Shown here piece after piece: positions 51,268 through 62,987 of a stretch of 64,000 nucleotides of DNA; the stretch's first letter is position 1, and each line of letters opens with the position of its first letter. The translations under genes and the position numbers were made by a program. This stretch comes from Calonectria ilicicola. Lineage: Eukaryota > Ascomycota > Sordariomycetes > Hypocreales > Nectriaceae. The notes below the pieces were generated by a model. It did no database searches. It was not told the DNA's origin and saw only the letters and a program-made list of their open reading frames with translations. The stretch lies in contig CP085830.1 of the NCBI GenBank assembly GCA_020809705.1, positions 124,001 through 188,000 of the forward strand. The letters run 5' to 3'.

Positions 51268-53259
51268 ATGGTCTCTCTTAATGAGCGGTCGACTAACACT
51301 GCGCAAGAACATGGATTTACTAAATCCTCCGTAGTCGTTATTGGCGCTGGATTCTCAGGTAAGATAATAGGGATTATATCGTGTTACTAAATAAATCGCC
51401 TGGTCCAGAAGTTCCAACAAGTGAATACTAATTTGGCTTACATAGGAATGTGCACGGCCATCAAACTCCTCGAAGAAGGGATAAAAGATTTTATCATCCT
51501 TGAAAAGAGTAGTGGGTTTGGTGGGACCTGGAAGGATAATGCTTATCCAGGGTGCTGCTGTGACGGTGAGTTTGAGTCCGCCAAAGTTTTGGGGGAAATG
51601 CTCCCTAATCATTTTTTTCTCAATTACCATAGTGCTGTCAAGGTTGTATTGTTTTTCTTTTGAGCAGAATCCAGAATGGTCTAGGCTGTATCCAGAACAA
51701 GAAGAGATCCTTGTAAGTTTATGATAGCCTTCAATGCGCCCTGGTTGTGACCCTTGTTTTTTTTTTCAAGACTGACTTCATTCATAGAATTACATGAGAG
51801 GTATCGCGAGAAAATATGATTTGTACCAATTCGTCCGGTTTAGTTCTGAGGTCACCGAGGCGAAGTGGGATCAAGATACGCAACAATGGAAGGTTTCTGT
51901 CAAGGTTCTGACTGGCAAAGAAGCTGAATTCTGTGATAATTATACCATTGAAACAAGCTTCCTGACCGCGGGGGTTGGACAGCTGAACCAGCCTTCTTAC
52001 CCCAACATTCCTAGTTTAGATAATTTTAAGGGCAAGATGATGCACTCAGCTCGATGGGATTGGAGTTATGATCTGCGTGGAAAGCGTATAGGTATTATCG
52101 GGAATGGTAAGCGGTCCACAATTGACCTCATGGTAGATAATTCTGCTGACATTTCATCTTAGGGGCAACGGCCGCCCAGATTGTTCCAGAAGTGGCTAAA
52201 GTTGCAGCCAGCCTCACTATTTTTCAGCGAACTCCAAATTGGATCATTCCAAGACTAGACGAGGATGTACCTGACTGGAAAAAGGCACTGCTGCGGAATG
52301 TTCCTTTCTTACTTGGTCGCTTAAGAGCCATTGCCATGGACGGCAGAGAGGCATCTTTCGCACCATTGATACAGCGAAACTCGATCGAATCCGCAGATTT
52401 GACCCAACTTTGCGAAGATTTTATCAAATCTGAACTTCCAGATCGTCCTGACCTGTGGGAAAAGCTTACACCAAACTACCCGCCAGGGTGCAAACGGATC
52501 TTACTTACCGACGATTACTACAAATCACTTTGCCTTCCTAATGTTTCTCTCGAGACTCGGCGCATACATCGAATCGCCGAAACTGGGGTAGTTGTCCAGA
52601 AAGATAAAGAGGAAGGCGAGGAGGATTTACTTGATTTCGATCTCATTGTCCTTGCCACTGGATTTCAAACTCACAACTTCCTTCATGGAATCAAAATACA
52701 CGGTGACGGTGAGCAATCATTGGATGAAATCTGGGCAAAAGGTCCTTCTGCACTATACGGTATCACAGTGGAAAGCCTTCCCAACTTCAGCATGCTCTAT
52801 GGACCGAATACCAATTTGGGTCACAACTCCATCATACTCATGATTGAATCCCAAGCTAGATACATTGTATCGCTTGCAAAGAAGGTTTTAGCTGCCAGAG
52901 AAAAGGGCCACTCACTCGAAATCAAGCCAAAGCCAGAGAGAATCAAAGAGTGGAATGAGAAATTACAAGAGGCTTTGGCCACATCATCTTTTGCTGATCC
53001 AAGATGCAACAGTTGGTATAAGACTGATGATGGCCATATTACAAATAACTGGAGCGGCACAGTGGTCGAGTATCAGAAGATATTGTCTGAGATTGACTGG
53101 TCTGATTATGAATTGAGCGGAGACGCGCCTGGTGATATTCCTACTGGCGAGACTTACATTGGTCGAGTCGTCGAAGAGACTGTTATTGGGCCTAAAACAC
53201 TGATTGGCTGCACGGTTCTCGGTGCTTTGGCAGCAGTGGGCTTCCGTAGTAAGTTGTAA
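51268..53259 (+). CDS. FAD-dependent Baeyer-Villiger-type monooxygenase
   Basis: Predicted 568-aa class B flavin monooxygenase, NADPH-dependent, inserting oxygen next to a carbonyl or oxidising a heteroatom. Five exons: 51268-51358, 51446-51565, 51633-51712, 51788-52106, 52163-53259; all introns GT-AG, phases 1,1,0,1. FAD site VVVIGAGFSGMCTA (residues about 22-35), then GFGGTW and NAYPGCCCD. The Baeyer-Villiger fingerprint FKGKMMHSARWD is at about 177-188 (F-x-G-x3-H-x3-W-D). The NADPH site IGNGATAAQ spans the exon 4/5 junction. DLIVLATGF and GPNTNLGHNS are typical later motifs. The C-terminus (TLIGCTVLGALAAVGF) is hydrophobic, so membrane or organelle association is possible. It lies 1.3 kb downstream of the regulator on the same strand. 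Substrate unknown. Confidence 0.93.
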
Positions 53260-54197
53260 TATGTATCCTACAATGTATAATCTGAGAAGTATAAATTCAC
53301 ATCTTTATCATATCGATGCCGGAATGTAAGCCAAATAGCGTGTCTTCGCGGAGGTGTAGATTTACAAAAAACGGGAAAAAAATTGGTCGAAATAACGAAG
53401 AATTCCAAGATACAAATCTTAGTACATGTTCAAAACTGACGGGCGCGTGTCGAGAAAGACTCAACAAATTTGCATCGTATGGTGCTAAACGAAATGACGC
53501 GACATTCGTCATTCGTTTCTCTGTATGGTCAGTATAGCACGGAAACTTCCTCCCAAGTTACTTGATGATCCCCAGAATTATCAGCCCTGGGATTTGATGA
53601 CCAATGAAAATGGATGGTATGATTGAGGCCAGCCTGGTGGCGTACGCCAGGCTGCATGCACCAAGTTGCTGCGGTAAATAATTTCCCCGCAGGATGAGGA
53701 TGCTTAAACATTACATATTACAACACCTCCTATAAATGATGATGATGGACCAAAGTAGAAAAAAAAACCAGGCATAACTTTGGTTTTGTTGGCCATACCA
53801 TATGCCTAATTGATCTTGTTGCATAACTTAACTACTCTTGACCAGCCCTTGTTGCCTGTTAGCCCCAGGCGCCTCATTCGTACTCAGCCCCAATAACGAA
53901 CCATGTGGATCTTTTCGAGGCTAGTGCCTAATTTCCCAACCCTGCCTCAAAATACAATTGACCCTTTCCCCTCGTCATCCGTCTTTCCATGTTTTCAAGC
54001 TTAATTTCTTTTTCTTTCTAAATTTCGCTCCCTTACGTGTCGGTGCCGTCTTAAAAGCCCATTAGATAGTTTAATATTGGGACCGGGGTTCATAGAGCTA
54101 TATCACGCGCTCTTCACTGCTGGCAATCATCATGTCTCAACAGCCGCCAACGCTTCTCCTACCACTGGTTCCCCCAGCTCGAACCAGCTCCAGTAAG
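53260..54197. other. intergenic and unresolved 5' end of the CorA-like gene
   Basis: Contains the 3' flank of the monooxygenase. A candidate start ATG at 54132 (MSQQPPTLLLPLVPP) is out of frame with the conserved sequence from 54198, and I could not find a credible intron to join them. Confidence 0.4.
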
Positions 54198-55828
54198 ATA
54201 TCTACAACCAGCTCAAATACTTCGACAAATCCTTTAGAGGGGCATTTCTACAGGAATGGGTATGTTTCAGTCACTCAGGCCTTAATCATAGCGCTCATTG
54301 CGACAGCTCATGGACATCTGAAAAAGCTATGACCCTGCAACGAGTCACTGAAACGGCGGTAAGCGACAATGTGGGTCGCTGGAATGGAAAATATTTACTT
54401 ATTAACCTCACATGATAGCAAAATCGAAATAATGGACTAGAAATAATGTTAGTACCCATGTCCTATCCATGGTATGGGTCAATGTGCTTAGTATCACCAG
54501 GTTTCTGCCGAAAGTTGATTCGGATGAAGTTAAACTCATGAAAGATGCCATTTCATCAGCTTTTGGTGTGCCTGCATTCTTCTGGACGACAACTGGCCAT
54601 AAAGCGAATGGATTCTTCAACCACAACAAGTCTCCATTGAGCCAATTTAGTGGTGCTACTTATGGTATTTCGATTTCATTAAGTTTATTTGCCGTATTTA
54701 CGAAATGGTAGCTCATCGCTATGGATGATTAGGCACTATGTCGCGCTTTCTCATCAAAGAGATTCAACCTAAACTTAATACTGACTCCAATGAGTACACA
54801 TACAAATGGCAATATATCAGCTTTGTAACTCTTTGGTATGTCGCAAGTCCTCCTGGAACTGATGCAACACAGATTTTGCTTTGCTTTGATCTTTCTGCCG
54901 AGTTAAAGGTAGCTATCCGCGATGCCTTTATGGAATCAACGCCCGCCACTTGGCGCAATTGCCCACTCGGCCTCTATTCCGTTATTCTGCCTATAATCAC
55001 AAATCGATTCGATGGCGCCTTGTGGGGGTTCAAAAATCCTATTCGAGATATCGAGAATGTGAGACGCTTGGTGGAAACCCGAAAACCAGAATTTCTAACC
55101 GTACTCATACTTCCCATTCCAGACGCGTATTGAACACCAGACAACCATCACTGGGAATATAATGCAAGAACGTTATATTAGGATGCATGAGCTTTCACGC
55201 CATGTAATTCATGAGGTTGAGACGCTTGACGTATCGGCACGAACGGTCGCATCAATTGTCGAGCATCACCAGCAATATCATCACGACGCATGCCACGACT
55301 CCCTAGGGTTCGATTTTCATCAGAGATTTTTAGAAAACTTACGGTCCCGTGCTGAGGCCTTTGAGAAAAGGCTCCAGAATGAAATCACGCTGGTACAATA
55401 ACTTCATTTCGGTACCCTCAAGCTCATGACTGAATGTTTTCTAGGCTTTCAATCTTGCTGCCGCAGATGATAACGCTGTCGCCAACGAGACCCAAAAGGA
55501 CGGGAGAGAGCTCACCCAGCTCGTGTCCACCGCTACCTTGTTATTCCTTCCGGGATCCTTTGTTTCTGTAGGTCGAATCACGTTACAATTTTTCCTAGGC
55601 CGTTGCAGCTAAATAACCCGACAGAGCTTTTTCGGTATGAATTTCTTCGACTTTGGGAGCGAAAAAATCGCAACCTCGAAACAAATCTACATTTTTGTGG
55701 TTTCTACAGTAGTTGTGACCGTTATTGGATTTTATATTTGGAAACGCTTTGGAGGTCGACAACGCAAGGTTAAGACAACTAACCCCCCCGCGCCATTTAT
55801 TAAAAGGCTTACCACGGGTTTTGTTTGA
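54198..55828 (+). CDS. CorA-like membrane protein (5' part unresolved)
   Basis: Fungal CorA-like protein of the type often found near HET genes. Well-supported 3' exons: about 54469-54664, 54733-55058, 55123-55392, 55445-55567, 55625-55828 (introns 68, 64, 52, 57 bp). The cytosolic part includes VPAFFWTTTGHKANGFF, YISFVTLWYVASPPGTD and a long helical stretch RYIRMHELSRHVIHEVE...LENLRSRAEAFEKRL. The C-terminus is CorA-like: ELTQLVSTATLLFLPGSFVS, then, restored by splicing, SFFGMNFFDFG (CorA has GMN) and a second helix IYIFVVSTVVVTVIGFYIW, ending in a basic tail. Two helices and a GMN motif suggest an oligomeric ion channel or pore. The N-terminal exons (54198-54468) show coding traces (IYNQLKYFDKSFRGAFLQEW) but the frame changes; the gene could be damaged there. 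Confidence 0.68.
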
Positions 55829-56271
55829 TTCAGCCTGTCTGTCGAATTTTAGGCGTAGTGCGACCGAGACACTTTTTGTCGCGTTTGGGTGTTCTTAGCG
55901 CTGACCCTTTATGCCACTTGTTTTTGTTGGCGTCAACGAAGGCGTTAATGATTTGACAAAATGTATCTAATCTAGCATAAATGCAAAATACTCGATTCTG
56001 ATTTGATGCTTTCTTCGGATCAGTTGATGTCTTGTTTCAGGTTCCAGCGCTTCTGTTGCACAGCTTGCTTTTTAGAGGCCACGCAGCCCAAGTGGCGCCG
56101 TTTCAGGTCAAGACCCGCCAGGCGCAGCGGGATGAAACCCCTGTCTGCTCAGGTTTCAACTGCCAGCAGCAGGCTACTCAATGCTTCTTAAAGCATCAAC
56201 AGAATAAACGAGAGGCCATGTTATAATTTTGTTTTGGCAATTTTCTATTATGGTCCAGAGCAGTGGTATCG
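55829..56271. other. intergenic, CorA-like / pseudokinase
   Basis: Short gap holding the pseudokinase promoter. Overlapping open frames at 56003-56226 have no recognisable domain. Confidence 0.45.
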
Positions 56272-57551
56272 ATGTCGAGCGCAGCGACGAGAAAAAGTGA
56301 GGAGAACTATGACCTCACAGGAAGCCACGGCGCTACTAAACTCGACCAACAACCAGCGGAGGAGTATGTCAAAACTCGCTGGGAATGACTTTTCTGATAG
56401 CTGACGAGAAACGATAGAAGTTCCAGCATGAATGAAGTTGACGATAACAAGGGAAGAGAAGGGCGACGCTCTCGCACATCCGTCAAATTCCGCTTTGATC
56501 CAAAATCTGACGCCTCTTCAATTCGGGGTTATCTCGGGAAAAATGGGAATGTCAGAGTCGTCAAGCATATGGGCAGCAACATCTTGATGGCCCAGAGAGT
56601 GCGTCAGCGAGAATCATAGATCTGGGAGGCGATCAATCTACTAACTTGCGGTGTCCCCTTCAGGTGTACAACGTGGGTGATTCCTCAAGTAAGCTTCGAA
56701 AGACCATTCGCCAGGAACTATTGGCTGTGCGACGAGACGCCCCCAATGAGGTTTTGCCTTATTATGGCGTGCATTTAGACACCGCCAGTGATAGCCTGAC
56801 TATTTGGATGCAATACATGGATGTCGGGTACAACACCAGAACCTCAATCCGCTTGTTTTGTCACTAAAAATAAACTAGATCCTTCAAAGAGATTTTGGAA
56901 GACTGCGGACCACTACGAATTGACGTCATAGGAAAAATAGCATTTTCTGTGGTCTCTGCTTTAGAATACCTCCTCAAAGTTCACAGTATGCTGCACCGCG
57001 ATGTCAGACCGGCTCACATTCTGCTGAATTCTCGTGGGGATATCAAGCTCGGCGGATTGGGCTTGTCTGCCGTTGTGGAAAACTCTGTGGCTTCTAGTCT
57101 TGTAGCGACACCTACTCACTATTATACAGCTCCAGAGTGTCTCTCGGGTTCACCATGGACAGCCAAAGCTGATGTCTGGAGCTTTGGAATCACCATGATG
57201 GAACTCGCTTTGGGTCGACGCCCATACAAAGATAATGATGACTTGTTCAACCTTCTAAACCAGATTGTAAATGGGCCTGTACCACAGCTCCCATCTAGCG
57301 AAGCCTTTCCATCTTGCTTCCACCTTATGGTTGGGCAATGTCTTTCCAAGGACCCAAAGGGGCGTCCTAAGCTCAAAACATTGTTGGTAAGTCAGAGCCC
57401 GTCGGGAACATAGAGATGCGCGTGCTAATATGGCCACGCTTAGGGTCGTGATGTCTTCATATCTGCAGCCAAAAGAACACCGGTAGATATGGAAGAAATT
57501 GCTCGGTGTATAATTGATCAAAGAATGGGTAATCCTCCGCGTAAGTTGTGA
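56272..57551 (+). CDS. MEK-like (STE7-type) pseudokinase
   Basis: Predicted 350-aa protein if it stops at TGA 57549. Exons: 56272-56363, 56418-56598, 56664-56827, 56879-57386, 57444-57551; introns of 54, 65, 51, 57 bp. Fold landmarks follow MAPKK order: GKNGNVRVVKH (glycine loop region), ILMAQRVY (normally MARKVI, so the ATP-binding Lys is Arg), IRQELLAVRRDAP, LTIWMQYMDVGSFKEIL, HRDVRPAHILLN (catalytic-loop Lys is Arg), IKLGGLGLSA (DFG is GLG), THYYTAPECLSG (APE intact), DVWSFGITMMELALGRRPY. With all three catalytic positions changed it should be a scaffold or sensor, not a kinase. A GTAAGT donor at 57541 can splice in phase to 57702, which would fuse it to the HET region. Confidence 0.78.
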
Positions 57552-57685
57552 CCACCATCACTCAGCATCCAGGATCCTCCCCCTTCCCTCCTCCTTCCCC
57601 ACCCCCTTCATACATAAGACTGCAAAAATATTACTATGCGAAGATTTCTTTCTTTTTTCTCCATTACTCTACAGAGTGATGATTA

Positions 57686-60003
57686 ATGGCGATTTTATTA
57701 GGTCAACAAAAACCAAAGGTTCCTTCCAAGTTCAAAGCACGCAAAGATCGGACCCAAGAACAATTTGGCAACGCTAATAACCTATCCTCTTCGGCCAATA
57801 TTGATAGCACACAAAATCCAGCAACTAATTTAGATATAAAGGGTCAAGTGAGAGAGCGGTCTTCAAATAATGATGAAAGAAAGAAGCCCACCAATTTACC
57901 CACCAAGCCAGAGGATGATGGCCTAGTATTATTCAATCCACCCAGCCCTTCACAAAACAAACAAGACCGAATATCCCAAGGCAACGACGGCTTAGGAGAT
58001 TCCTCATCTTCTTCAAGACCTCTGACGCAAAACTGGGCCTTTGGCAAGCTACTTTTAACTTTGAGCGATTTGGCGTTCCCGTTATTAGCGCCACAGCCAT
58101 GTGATAGTCAAACTTTGGCACTTTGCTCGCAGTGTGATTCTTTACTCGCTAGGAACAATGAAACTTTTTGTTCTCCCGAAGGTTTGGGCTGGAAACCGCA
58201 AGACCCTACGGTCATGTCAAACTGCCCTCTCTGTCAACTAATTAACGACTGCTCCAACGTCAAACCATCCGCGGGAACACGAAACGAGTCGAAACAAAAA
58301 GAATGGTGGAGGAATCGAAGCCCTCGTCTAGAGGTTGGGAAACTCGATGGTAAGTTCCACACATGTTATTAGCCTACCGGTTTCTAACTATTACAATAGA
58401 ATTCATAGACAAAGCATTGGCCACAACAGTGTCGTGGAATGATGATCGAACAGACTCGGAATGTGCGTTTCAGATGGCTGCCACATGGATGCACAGTTGT
58501 CTCAATACGCACCAAAGATGCCAGGCAGCTTGTCATGGAGAACCGCCGCGCCTTCCAAGAAGGGTGATAGACGTGGGTACATTTGATGAACCACAAACCC
58601 CAAGGCTATGCGATGGTGAAAACAGGCGAGGGTTCTATATGGCTCTGAGCTATAGGTGGAATAAAGACAGCGTCGCCACTTCGAAGACGGTCATGGCAAA
58701 TCTATCGGCTCATAAAGATGGTATAGACCTCAATAGCCTCCCACAGACCATGCAAGATTCAGTCTACATAACGCGAAAGCTTGGCTTGCGGTATTTGTGG
58801 ATAGATGCCCTTTGCATCATACAAGATTCTGATGATGATTGGCAAACTGAAGCAGCAGATATGGCTAGCATATACAAAAATTCTACCGTCACGCTTGCCG
58901 TAGCTGTGGATAGCGATGGATCGGATGGCTGCTTCCGCACAAGATCAAAGTCCCATATTCGGCCCTTTCGCTGTAAGAGCACTTGGCAAGACGGTACGAC
59001 AAAATACATATTTGCCGACAGAACCTTGAGCAAAGATGGTTCACGTCCGCCCAGTATTCTAGACACGAGAGGCTGGATCCTACAGGAGCAGCTCCTTTCA
59101 CCTCGAGTCTTGACCTACACCAATGGCGAGCTGTTCTGGGATTGCGTATCCTTGAATGCTTCAGAGTCTTTTCCGGGAGGGATTCCCGCATTCTATGACA
59201 TAGATCTCAAAGCTCTGGACTTCCGTCTCCTCAAAGAAGCGATCCTATTGTAAAGCAAGAGCCCTCGTGGTATGGATATTGAACCTGCTCGGCTTTATAA
59301 GCTATGGCACAATATTGTAGAGGAGTATTCAGTACGGAAATTGACAATGGAAACCGACTAACTTGCAGCACTGGCGGGTGTAGCTAAAGAAATGATTCAG
59401 ATACTTGATGATGGCTTTGCGATGGGGTTGTGGAGGAAAACGCTATGGCGCGATTTGCTATGGTGGGTAAAAAGCCCAGGCTACACCACTCGCCCCAGTG
59501 CGTTTTTTGCACCGAGCTGGTCCTGGGCTTCACTCAACGGGTCTATTTCTTTTGGACTGCCGGGCCACGATGAGGAGAATGGCTTAGTGCCGTGTTTGCA
59601 AATTCTCCATATCGAGGCCCCTTCCGAATTAACGGTTCTCTGCCAACCTCAACTTCCATGGTGGATACGGATTAGAGCAGGGATCATTTCCCCGCAGTCG
59701 CATCTTTGGCAGGACTGGTTTTGTGCGACATTGGGAGAGAATCCCACGAACAAGTACGCAGGATGGCGCCCAGATATATCAGAAGCACAGGTGGATGTCA
59801 ACAATCTTCATGTCCTGGTAATTGCTGTTTCAGACTATTATGCCTATGGACTTGGCATAATGGAAGTCGGGCAAAATGGAAGTTATGAACGTTTGGGAGT
59901 CGTGTATTCCAGAGGTGGTCAGAGGAGCCACGGATGGGATGCTGAGATGCAGTGCTGGAAGAAGGAGACGGGCATAATTATGAAAGAAATAACATTAATC
60001 TAA
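57686..60003 (+). pseudogene. HET-domain (heterokaryon incompatibility) gene with two in-frame TAA codons
   Basis: HET proteins trigger cell death after non-self recognition. Exon 57686 (or 57702)-58349 encodes a basic, Ser-rich region and a Cys-rich part (CSQCDSLLA, CPLCQLI) common ahead of HET domains. A 50-bp phase-1 intron leads to 58400. The HET core is clear: RGFYMALSYRWNK, GIDLNSLPQTMQDSVYI, LGLRYLWIDALCIIQDS, DWQTEAADMASIYKNST, GCFRTR, LDTRGWILQEQLLSPRVL. The same frame continues to 60003 with conserved YKLWHNIVEEYSVRKLT, LAALAGVAKEM and FAPSWSWASLNG, but is broken by TAA at 59251-59253 and 59359-59361. Both could derive from CAA by C-to-T at CpA, the RIP signature. Alternative: a 99-bp intron (59270-59368) removes the second stop but also conserved sequence, and the first stop remains. 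Confidence 0.72.
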
Positions 60004-61145
60004 TAACACACATCTTAATCAGAGATATCTAATGCCATCATGTATTCCAAACACCTACATACAGTAGGAAGCGTGGCAACCCTATTCAAGCCACTCTCGG
60101 AACGCTCGGAATCACCAATCTCAACGCCAAAGAAGCTGCATCAACCCCGCAAGGTCCCAAAACGCCATGCGTATCGCCAGTCGGTGAAGTTTACCCTCGA
60201 GTGGCCCATTGTGCTCGCTTGAGCGGGGTTCGGGTGCGGCGCAGAATTAGCCCGGCTTACTCGCCTGAGACGACACGCCACTAAAGCGAATCAAATTGCG
60301 TGCATTTGCGGGCCACAGCAAGCCATCGCATAGCTAACCAGATTGAGACGATAACTAACGGCCCATCTCCAAAAACCGCTTCGCTCAAGTGCTTTGCCTC
60401 AACGTTTCCTTGTTGGTTATCATGCAGAAACAAGCTTTCGAACCGAAGGCATTTCAATATCTGCGGCATCCACCAGTAGATGTTTGGCAATGGACTTAGG
60501 GAGGATGCTACTGATGACCTACAGCATATGTTAATAATGGGGGCGCATACTACATGCGTGTATGTGTGCGTATGTACCTCAACTGAGGGCGATTTGCTTA
60601 ACCTCGTAGCTTTGCCCCTTTGATAGGAACCCAAAGCAATAATTATTATCCAAAAACGCGGCGGTCAGCCACTCAAGCTTGAATCACATTGGGTTGGGAG
60701 CATTCACAGTGGTTAGTTCACTCCCACTGCACCTCCCATCAGCACCTTATCAATCCAACATCACAGCCACGAGTAAGGCGCTAAAACCACCCACACATTC
60801 ATGCAAGTGACAAACAGCTACGGCTGATTTATCAAAATACCGCACGCTCCGTACATCCAGCTGTTGATCTAACCTGGTCGACAAGGCTGTTTTTACCAAC
60901 TCTCGATTCAGCTCCTGCAAGCCACAATGCTAAAGATTGGTCCGAGGAAATGTGCTAAACCGCATTCATCAATAACGCTGATCTTTTGACCAGCTGCCAA
61001 GACGGCCGTCTCTCTTGGCATCGGCAGGGGCCGCCAGAGTGCTATCAACGAGGACATGTATTCAACCGAGACTTGACTTGCATCCCCAGGCTTCTTGTTT
61101 CGACATCTCCTCACACACTGCTTCCGAGTGGAATTGACCATCGAA
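60004..61145. other. intergenic, no gene recognised
   Basis: Open frames at 60281-60634 (-) and 60908-61141 (-) carry no domain. Probably the HET 3' flank and the promoter of the cell-surface gene. Confidence 0.5.
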
Positions 61146-62280
61146 ATGGCCCGCTCTCAGATGGTTATACTGGCTCTGGCGGCCCTCTTAGCAACAACAA
61201 ACGCCTTTATACCTGCAGAAGCAAATCGACGCAATGAATTCGCCCCGCGAACAGCAGATCCGCGAGAGCTAATGCCAATTGAGGCACATCTACGGGATCT
61301 GGGTAAACGACAAGCAACGAGGACATCATCGACAAGTACAGCCACTTGGACCATAGCCCCAGGTTCAACATGTGGATATTTGTCCGGCTCGCCAGGCAAT
61401 GCCATTACCTGTGAAAAGGATCGGACGTGCCAGTGGAATGCACCTGTGGGTGTTCTCTGCTTTGATGCGACCACTGCCGAAGGTTATGTGACATGCCTTC
61501 CACAATCGCGAGCACAGGATCCAGACGTGTGCGATGACGTCTGTCAAAGCAACTCATTCTACCTGCTATGGTGAGTAAAGACTTCTGAAATCCATACTAT
61601 GACGAGTATACTGATTCAACATTCGTAGTACCGCGAGCTCCGCGCCGTTCTGTCGGACGTACGCATATCCCAGCGGTCTTCGCGACTACCGATGCGTATC
61701 TGCATCTCAAAGCAGAATCTCGAGCGTCGATTGGACTTATCGCGGGCAAGAAGACCCTGGGTTCACCACAACAGTCTATGCTGATTCCACAACCACTGCA
61801 CCGATCGACACCACTACCAATCCGATTGTTGATATTGTTACCTCAACTGGCCCTGCAACAACCTCTACAGAGCCTGCGAGCTCAGGTGGCTCAAAAACTC
61901 CTGTGGGTGCCATTGTCGGTGGTGTAGTTGGTGGCGTTGCCGTCATTGGATTCGTCGTTTTGGGTGCCATTTATCTTCTTCGACGTAAGAGAAAGTCTCC
62001 GCAAGAGCCACCGGCAGCAGCGGCCATCCCACCACCTGTCCAACCCCAGTCGCCGCCTCCTATGGTGGACCAGAAGCCTCCCTATGTGGCTTCACCTGTT
62101 CCATCAACTGCTCAATCGCCCTCGATACAGTCGCCGGTTCAGTCAGATTGGCGAGGATCGTCCATCATGTCACCGCAGTCTACCATGACTCCTCCTATCA
62201 GCGCTGAGCTCAGTGCACAGCCACCAGGCTATTCAAATTCCATTCACGAGCTATCTGGAAATCATGAGCATATGCGCTAA
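61146..62280 (+). CDS. single-pass cell-surface protein (Mid2/SKG6-like architecture)
   Basis: Predicted 358 aa. Exons 61146-61570 and 61629-62280, with a 58-bp phase-2 intron that restores Cys-Thr-Ala-Ser. Order: signal peptide (MVILALAALLATTNAF), a Cys-rich ectodomain (about residues 75-165: TCGYLSGSPGNAITC, TCQWNAPVGVLC, YVTCLPQSRAQ, VCDDVCQS), a Thr/Ser-rich stalk (DSTTTAPIDTTTNPIVD), a Gly/Val-rich transmembrane helix (AIVGGVVGGVAVIGFVVLGA) with basic stop-transfer RRKRK, and a Pro-rich cytosolic tail. The architecture is that of fungal wall-stress sensors or surface glycoproteins, but no named domain was recognised. ATG 61146 is preferred to the in-frame ATG 61095 because the signal peptide then starts near the N-terminus; Met at 61161 is also possible. 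Confidence 0.8.
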
Positions 62281-62987
62281 GCTACCAAAGGCTATATATC
62301 AATACTAAAGGAGTTTGATTGATCTTGTACCTCTTGACAATTTTGAACCCAGCAGATCGAAGAGAATGGATGTGCTCGATCAGTCCAATTTGGATAACGC
62401 TGGCTTGCGCAGTTATTGAACCAGAGAAGTGGACTTTGGCCAGCATCGTAGATGCCGAAACCTGCGAACCTCGTTTATGAATAGTTCAAATAATATTGGC
62501 ATACACGCTTTCGGTTATCACCTCTTGTGCCGCATGGAAATGTTTATAGGAGAATAGTAAATAAATTAATTCGATTTTCTGCTTTCACATTGCCCCTCTC
62601 TGTGACATTCCCTTCGTATTCAAAGGGTCTTTCTACGCGCACACATACATGCACAGCCTTGCAGATAAGAAAATACAAAAATAAAAGATGAAATGAACAT
62701 TTTATTGGAAATGTTCTTGAAAGGCCCTGACTAATCGTACTATGTGTGCACTTAACAAATTGGATGCATGTGTGTGTGCAAAGAGACTCTATTTGAAATG
62801 CTCCTCTGGAGTTTTAAGGACGACAAGACTATTTATTTTACTTTGAATTATCTCTTCTATTCTTTAGTTGTACATTTAATTAGTAATCCTCTATCGTTCG
62901 TGACTCCAGACAACAATTCTATCATTTTTTCTTGCCCCAAACCCCGATTGCAAAAACGTTACCATACATCATTATGTACATCAATAT
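62281..62987. other. convergent intergenic region
   Basis: 3' flanks of the surface-protein gene and the P450; low-complexity TGTG-rich stretches near 62745-62780. No gene seen. Confidence 0.5.

Noticed and set aside
59250..59368. An intron explaining the HET stop codons
   Set aside because: GTAAAG at 59250 cannot reach an in-phase acceptor. A 59270-59368 intron fits in phase but deletes conserved HET sequence and leaves the first TAA.
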